Below, piece by piece: positions 60,636-64,000 of a stretch of DNA of 64,000 nucleotides. The stretch comes from UBA8941 sp963780545 (GTDB lineage: Archaea; Thermoproteota; Bathyarchaeia; TCS64): positions 434,001-498,000 of the forward strand of contig CAWACK010000010.1 in the NCBI GenBank assembly GCA_963780545.1, in the 5' to 3' direction. The notes under the pieces are model-generated. The model was not told where the DNA came from, ran no database searches, and saw only the letters and a program-made list of their open reading frames with translations. A program made the position numbers and the translations under genes. How positions within the stretch are numbered: position 1 is the stretch's first letter; each line of letters starts with the position of its first letter.

Positions 60636-61247
60636 ATGAAGTTTCTCGAGGCTGATGACGAGGGCATAAAGGCTGCGGCCTTCCTCCTGCGCGAGGGGGG
60701 TGTTGTCGTCTACCCTACGGAGACTGTCTATGGCCTCGGATGCGTTCCCTCAGATCCTGATGCGGCTCAGAGGGTGTGTGAGATAAAGCAACGCGCTGAT
60801 AAACCTCTCCCCCTAATTTGTTCTGATATTGAGGCGGCGAGGAAAGTGGTTGAAATGACGCCGGCTGCAGAGAGGCTCGCTGCAAGGTTCTGGCCGGGTC
60901 CACTTACCATTGTGCTCCCCTCCAAGGTCAAGTATAGTATGTGGGTCAACCATGGAGCAAGTACCCTTGGCGTCAGAGTTACTGAACATCCGGTGGCGAG
61001 GAAGCTCTCTCAGCTCTCTGGCGGAGTTATTGTAAGCACGAGCGCTAACATCTCCGGCGATGAACCTGCAAAGTCGGCTCAAGAAGCTAAAGAAATATTT
61101 GGAAACAAGGTAGATATTATCCTCGATGGCGGTCTTTCACCTCGTACCGAATCGTCCACCGTAGTCGACCTGAGTAGCGATGAGATCTGGCTCCTAAGAA
61201 AGGGTCCAATAAGTGGTGAGCAGATAATGGAGGCGCTACGCGCCTAG
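60636..61247 (+). CDS. Sua5/YrdC-type threonylcarbamoyl-AMP synthase
   Basis: 203 aa YrdC domain only (no Sua5 tail). Motifs: VVVYPTETVYGLGC, IKQRADKPLPLIC, RFWPGPLTIVLP, GVRVTEHPVA and SGGVIVSTSANISGDEP. It makes threonylcarbamoyl-AMP for the t6A modification at tRNA position 37. KEOPS subunit Cgi121 is encoded 1.6 kb further on. The 3' end overlaps the convergent DUF89 gene by 4 bp. ATG start. Confidence 0.94.
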   Translation: MKFLEADDEGIKAAAFLLREGGVVVYPTETVYGLGCVPSDPDAAQRVCEIKQRADKPLPLICSDIEAARKVVEMTPAAERLAARFWPGPLTIVLPSKVKYSMWVNHGASTLGVRVTEHPVARKLSQLSGGVIVSTSANISGDEPAKSAQEAKEIFGNKVDIILDGGLSPRTESSTVVDLSSDEIWLLRKGPISGEQIMEALRA

Positions 61248-62128
61248 AGCTTCCAGCCTTTGGGAACTAGCTTGGCAACATTAACGTTCATCGGCGCCCC
61301 TAGAGCATTTGCAACAGGAATGCACTTCGTCCTTAAGACATACATCAAAGGGCAAGGGGCTGGGACCTCGGTCAATGTTTCCCAGTTCGCCATCCCCTTC
61401 GCTATTATAACGTCGGATCCATAATAGTGACTATTGAAATCTTCCGAGGTTTCAGCGAGATTTACACCGATCGAGTCGGCTCCCGTGGTGATTACTTCAT
61501 CAGCCTCTTCGGTCATCCCAACGGCCTCAGCATCCCTTGTCAAGGCATCATTGAGGCTTGGTCCCGCTTTTACGGCGACTGTGACTACACATTTAATCCT
61601 CCGGAGTTCCCGGACGATGAGCTTGTCGAAGGCTATTTCTCCAGCATTGTCGGTGAGAATAAGTACCTTCTTACCCGGTTTGAGCAACCTCCTCAGTTTC
61701 TCGGAGTCATCGATGTAGAAGCTCTCCTCCAGCCCCTTAAGCGCCTCCTCAATGTCTGCGTTGTGTCCGGGGACATCGAATTCGATGACATTACCTATGC
61801 AGGCGACTTTGAGGGCGGCGTATAGGCGTTTAGATTTTGGCTTTGATTCGACGTATTTCTCCATTCGTGGGAGAATCTTAAGAGCCTGTTCATTCGATTT
61901 GGTTTTGAGGTCAACGTAAGGGTCTGAGCAACCTGTGGAGTCCTTGATAACCCTGCAGCGTTCAGCGCCGATGAAGCTGGGTACAGCTTCAAGGCTGTAC
62001 TTCTCCCCCATCATCCTAAGGAGCCCCGTCATTGCTTCAATTCTCTTCGCTTCATCTTCAGTGGACCTCTGTATAATCTTGTAGCCTCTATGCATTATGC
62101 AGTAGCCGCAGTCGGAGCCAACCTTCAT
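61244..62128 (-). CDS. DUF89/ARMT1-like metal-dependent phosphatase
   Basis: 294 aa from ATG 62128. The N-terminal CGYCIMHR cysteine pair and LLKPGKKVLILTDNAGEIAFDKLIVREL to AKGMANWE (Asp, Asn metal ligands) mark the DUF89 damage-control phosphatase family of archaea. These remove phosphate from damaged or excess metabolites. The ATG at 62164 also is in frame, but a TATA (CATATATG, about 62162-62169) lies on it and predicts a start near 62140, so 62128 is preferred. Confidence 0.86.
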   Translation of the reverse strand: MKVGSDCGYCIMHRGYKIIQRSTEDEAKRIEAMTGLLRMMGEKYSLEAVPSFIGAERCRVIKDSTGCSDPYVDLKTKSNEQALKILPRMEKYVESKPKSKRLYAALKVACIGNVIEFDVPGHNADIEEALKGLEESFYIDDSEKLRRLLKPGKKVLILTDNAGEIAFDKLIVRELRRIKCVVTVAVKAGPSLNDALTRDAEAVGMTEEADEVITTGADSIGVNLAETSEDFNSHYYGSDVIIAKGMANWETLTEVPAPCPLMYVLRTKCIPVANALGAPMNVNVAKLVPKGWKL

Positions 62129-62311
62129 AGTGTTAACCTTAGAGGTTCCCTGATTCGGCTGCATATATGGTTTCAGTGAGCGGTCTTAGTGGTTTGGTTA
62201 GGTTTCTATCCTGTTTCGCGCACGCATTAGATGTGAGCTGCTTGGTCCTCATCGCTTCGGGGATAAACTTTTCAGCGGGTTATCCAGTTAGCCACCCAAC
62301 GGTGATTGGAT

Positions 62312-62884
62312 GTGCCCAGGAACTTCAACATACTCGCCACCACAGAGCGTATCAATGAGAGTAGGGCCTGTAGCGAGCTCTGGATGCTCCTAAGGGCTGC
62401 GGGGGAAGAGAGCCCAATTGTAGATAAGGTCGGAATCTGGGGCATCGTTGTGGCGATGACGTCTCTCGACCCCACAGAGACAGTATTCAGAATTCGAGAA
62501 GAATATCTCAAGAAGCCCGATGCTATACAAGCTCTTTACAGGGTCATCCCCATCCAGCGATTAGTCCATTCGAACATGGAGGAAATCGTAAAGACGGCAC
62601 AGGAACTCTCAATAATCATCGGTGCGGATGACTCATACAGGATTACTGTCGAGAAGAGGCGAACGAACCTCAGCAGCAACGAGCTCATCACAGCCATCGC
62701 CGACCCTATCGAGAGTAGGGTGGATCTCGATAACCCCAACTGGGTCATCCTAGTTGAAATCGCGGGGAGAATGACGGGGGTCTCTGTTATCCGCCCAAAT
62801 GTCATCTTGAATGTGCAGAAAGAGCGTGCGCGCTTAGCGATGGAGGCTAAGAAGAGCGCCGCGCTCCACGATGAGTCTTCCTAG
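62312..62884 (+). CDS. THUMP-domain tRNA acetylation accessory protein (Tan1-like)
   Basis: About 190 aa from GTG 62312 (TTG 62306 adds two residues). The N-terminal NFNILATTERINESRACSEL and the later THUMP fold (SYRITVEKRRTNLSS, SRVDLDNPNWVILVEIAG) identify it. In yeast Tan1 assists N4-acetylcytidine formation in tRNA; archaeal versions (COG1818) are presumed similar. Its 3' end overlaps the convergent cgi121 by 51 bp. Confidence 0.88.
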   Translation: MPRNFNILATTERINESRACSELWMLLRAAGEESPIVDKVGIWGIVVAMTSLDPTETVFRIREEYLKKPDAIQALYRVIPIQRLVHSNMEEIVKTAQELSIIIGADDSYRITVEKRRTNLSSNELITAIADPIESRVDLDNPNWVILVEIAGRMTGVSVIRPNVILNVQKERARLAMEAKKSAALHDESS

Positions 62885-63385
62885 GGCATCTGGTCTACCT
62901 ATGGCCTCGATTTCGGCGTCACTTACCCCAAAAATCCTTTTTAGCCTCACAGACTTTTCAGCGTTTAACTCAATCAATGTTTCGTCCTCCTCCCCAAGAA
63001 GTTTTGCTGCTCTACGGCAAGCGGCATCCGCTTCACCCGTAGTTTGTGCGAAGACTATGAGAGCGATCCCCCGACTCTTCTGATTTATGCCCATAACATC
63101 GAGGGCCTTGGCGATCTGGTCCTGAGCCGAGGCATAAAGGAGAGTCTCTACAGTGATGCTCTTAGAGACAGACAACCCGGTCCCCATTGACCTTGTCGCG
63201 TTGACAGCTGCCATAAGGAGGTGATCGTATCCCGCTACCTTCCCTGCGTCGACAAGCTGGATTGGCTGGGGGGATGCAGCATCAGCTACCGCCCTTACAA
63301 GCTTCTTCGGGTCTTCCATCTTCAAGTACCTGAAACTACCTATGCAGACTGCCCAGGCTGAGCCCTTGATCTCAAATGTCTTCAT
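62834..63385 (-). CDS. cgi121: KEOPS complex subunit Cgi121
   Basis: 183 aa. QLVDAGKVAGYDHLLMAAVNAT near the middle, then SVSKSITVETLLYASAQDQIAKALDVMGI and AEIEAIGRPDALGRLIVERGALL. Cgi121 binds Bud32 and the tRNA CCA end in KEOPS, the complex that transfers threonylcarbamoyl to A37. It pairs functionally with the YrdC-type enzyme at 60636. Overlaps Tan1 tail-to-tail. Confidence 0.93.
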   Translation of the reverse strand: MKTFEIKGSAWAVCIGSFRYLKMEDPKKLVRAVADAASPQPIQLVDAGKVAGYDHLLMAAVNATRSMGTGLSVSKSITVETLLYASAQDQIAKALDVMGINQKSRGIALIVFAQTTGEADAACRRAAKLLGEEDETLIELNAEKSVRLKRIFGVSDAEIEAIGRPDALGRLIVERGALLSLHR

Positions 63386-63433
63386 TTCCTCGCCTCGGGA
63401 ACATGAGAGAAAAAGCTGGCCCAGATAAAGCCG

Positions 63434-64000
63434 TTATTGTCTGATAAAATCCGCGAGGGCGGATAGAAGTCGATCTAGTTCCTCCTCCGTATTGTAGAAG
63501 TCGACAGCGACTCTGATGCCTGCGGAACGGAGGCTGAGGAAGAAATTGTTCGCCTTTAGGTAACTGAAAGTAGCTTCGGGGTCCCTAGTCGTGAAGCTAA
63601 CTACACCAGATCTCAGTTCACTCTCACTCGGAGATTCAATTTTCACTCCTATGTGCTCAAGACCATCGTAGAGCCTTTGACTGAGCTTAAGCACCCTTGT
63701 CTCGATCGCGGAGGGGCTGAGTTTGAGGATTAACTCGATCGCTGCCTTTGTACCGATGGTGCTGAGGTAGCTGGGCTCACCGAGCTCGAATTTCTTGGCG
63801 TTATTGAAAAGCGTCGGCTCCTCGATGTCGTGCTTCTCAACGGCTCGATAGCCATACTGTATAGGCTCAAGGTCTGGGATGATCTCTTTTTTGACATATA
63901 GGAAGCCAGCGCCGCTGCAACCGAGTAGCCACTTGTAAGCGCCATCAGCGTAGAAATCTACATCTTCTTTCTTCACGTCAACTTTAAGAGCACCTGCCGC
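63434..64000 (-). CDS. Class V PLP-dependent aminotransferase / cysteine desulfurase-like (partial)
   Basis: The reading frame is open to the right edge, so about 189 C-terminal residues are seen. VDFYADGAYKWLLGCSGAGFLYVKK holds the Schiff-base lysine and the domain junction typical of isopenicillin-N-epimerase/kynureninase-like class V enzymes. A C-terminal small domain follows, with IRVAVDFYNTEEELDRLL at the end. Substrate unknown; the active-site cysteine loop of SufS/IscS is not evident. The gene continues past 64000. Confidence 0.85.
   Translation of the reverse strand, partial: AAGALKVDVKKEDVDFYADGAYKWLLGCSGAGFLYVKKEIIPDLEPIQYGYRAVEKHDIEEPTLFNNAKKFELGEPSYLSTIGTKAAIELILKLSPSAIETRVLKLSQRLYDGLEHIGVKIESPSESELRSGVVSFTTRDPEATFSYLKANNFFLSLRSAGIRVAVDFYNTEEELDRLLSALADFIRQ

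Noticed and set aside
1..64000. CRISPR arrays, insertion sequences, rRNA or tRNA genes
   Set aside because: No regularly spaced repeats, transposase motifs, or rRNA/tRNA signatures were noticed on reading; a dedicated search could still find a missed tRNA.

Overview
The window is archaeal chromosome. The evidence is Rad50 with an upstream Mre11-like gene end, a DnaG-type Toprim primase, archaeal TyrRS, archease, Drg GTPase, Cgi121 (KEOPS), a THUMP/Tan1-like protein, a NIP7 homologue, a TFS-like zinc ribbon, archaeal SRP RNA and TATA-type promoters close to start codons. GTP-dependent PEPCK, a bacterial-type GAPDH and a fused (bacterial-style) GMP synthetase suggest a mixed-heritage mesophile or moderate thermophile. 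An uncultured Bathyarchaeia or other TACK-type lineage would fit, but lineage is inference only; no rRNA or tRNA gene was seen. Genes are dense, on both strands, with many 4-nt start/stop overlaps and convergent 3' overlaps.

Layout. 0-10 kb: mre11-rad50, SRP RNA (minus), an MFS transporter, a site-2 protease with a C-terminal frameshift, a nucleotidyltransferase, dnaG, GAPDH, tyrS. 10-30 kb: a GC-rich, strongly self-pairing non-coding block (candidate structured RNA), then a peptide/amino-acid catabolic district: M14-like peptidase, class I aminotransferase, three tandem AbgB-like M20 amidohydrolases (one frameshifted), a SelA-like PLP enzyme, P1/DmpA-type aminopeptidase, two class III aminotransferases, GTP-PEPCK and two creatininase-family amidohydrolases. 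A NOP2/Sun RNA methylase and NIP7 pair sits inside it. 30-37.6 kb: a small membrane protein, a charged hypothetical protein, a MutL/GlmL-like ASKHA ATPase, a barrel-sandwich-type protein, a 490-bp AT-rich spacer carrying two dyads, then a tight four-gene membrane operon of unknown function whose first gene looks like a DUF6754-type protein. 37.6-43 kb: an AT-rich patch with a helix-turn-helix gene, a phosphodiesterase-like protein, a SIMPL protein, a fourth AbgB paralogue and a BlaI-like repressor. 43-54 kb: arsR-hcp (nitrosative stress), peroxiredoxin, archease, guaA, a LarA-like racemase, two CBS proteins, a PPC/DUF296 protein, zinc-ribbon proteins and an LhgO-like oxidase. 54-64 kb: a TFS-like zinc ribbon, OsmC, PNPOx-like, Drg, an AlkD-like protein, a fumarate-reductase-like flavoprotein, NikR, and a tRNA-modification set (Sua5, DUF89, Tan1, Cgi121).

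Cross-cutting observations. Five otherwise intact genes (site-2 protease, M20 amidohydrolase, NIP7, peroxiredoxin, TFS-like) are each broken by one frameshift. All five need +1 (skip one base) and each can be placed on an arginine codon. This may be assembly error, decay or programmed frameshifting, and it is checkable from reads. Small genes missed by simple ORF calling were found at 59739-59915 (58 aa zinc protein), 49125-49220 (31 aa, basic) and 38860-38970 (36 aa, one membrane helix). Candidate operators (palindromes between TATA box and start) precede the M14 peptidase, arsR-hcp and nikR.
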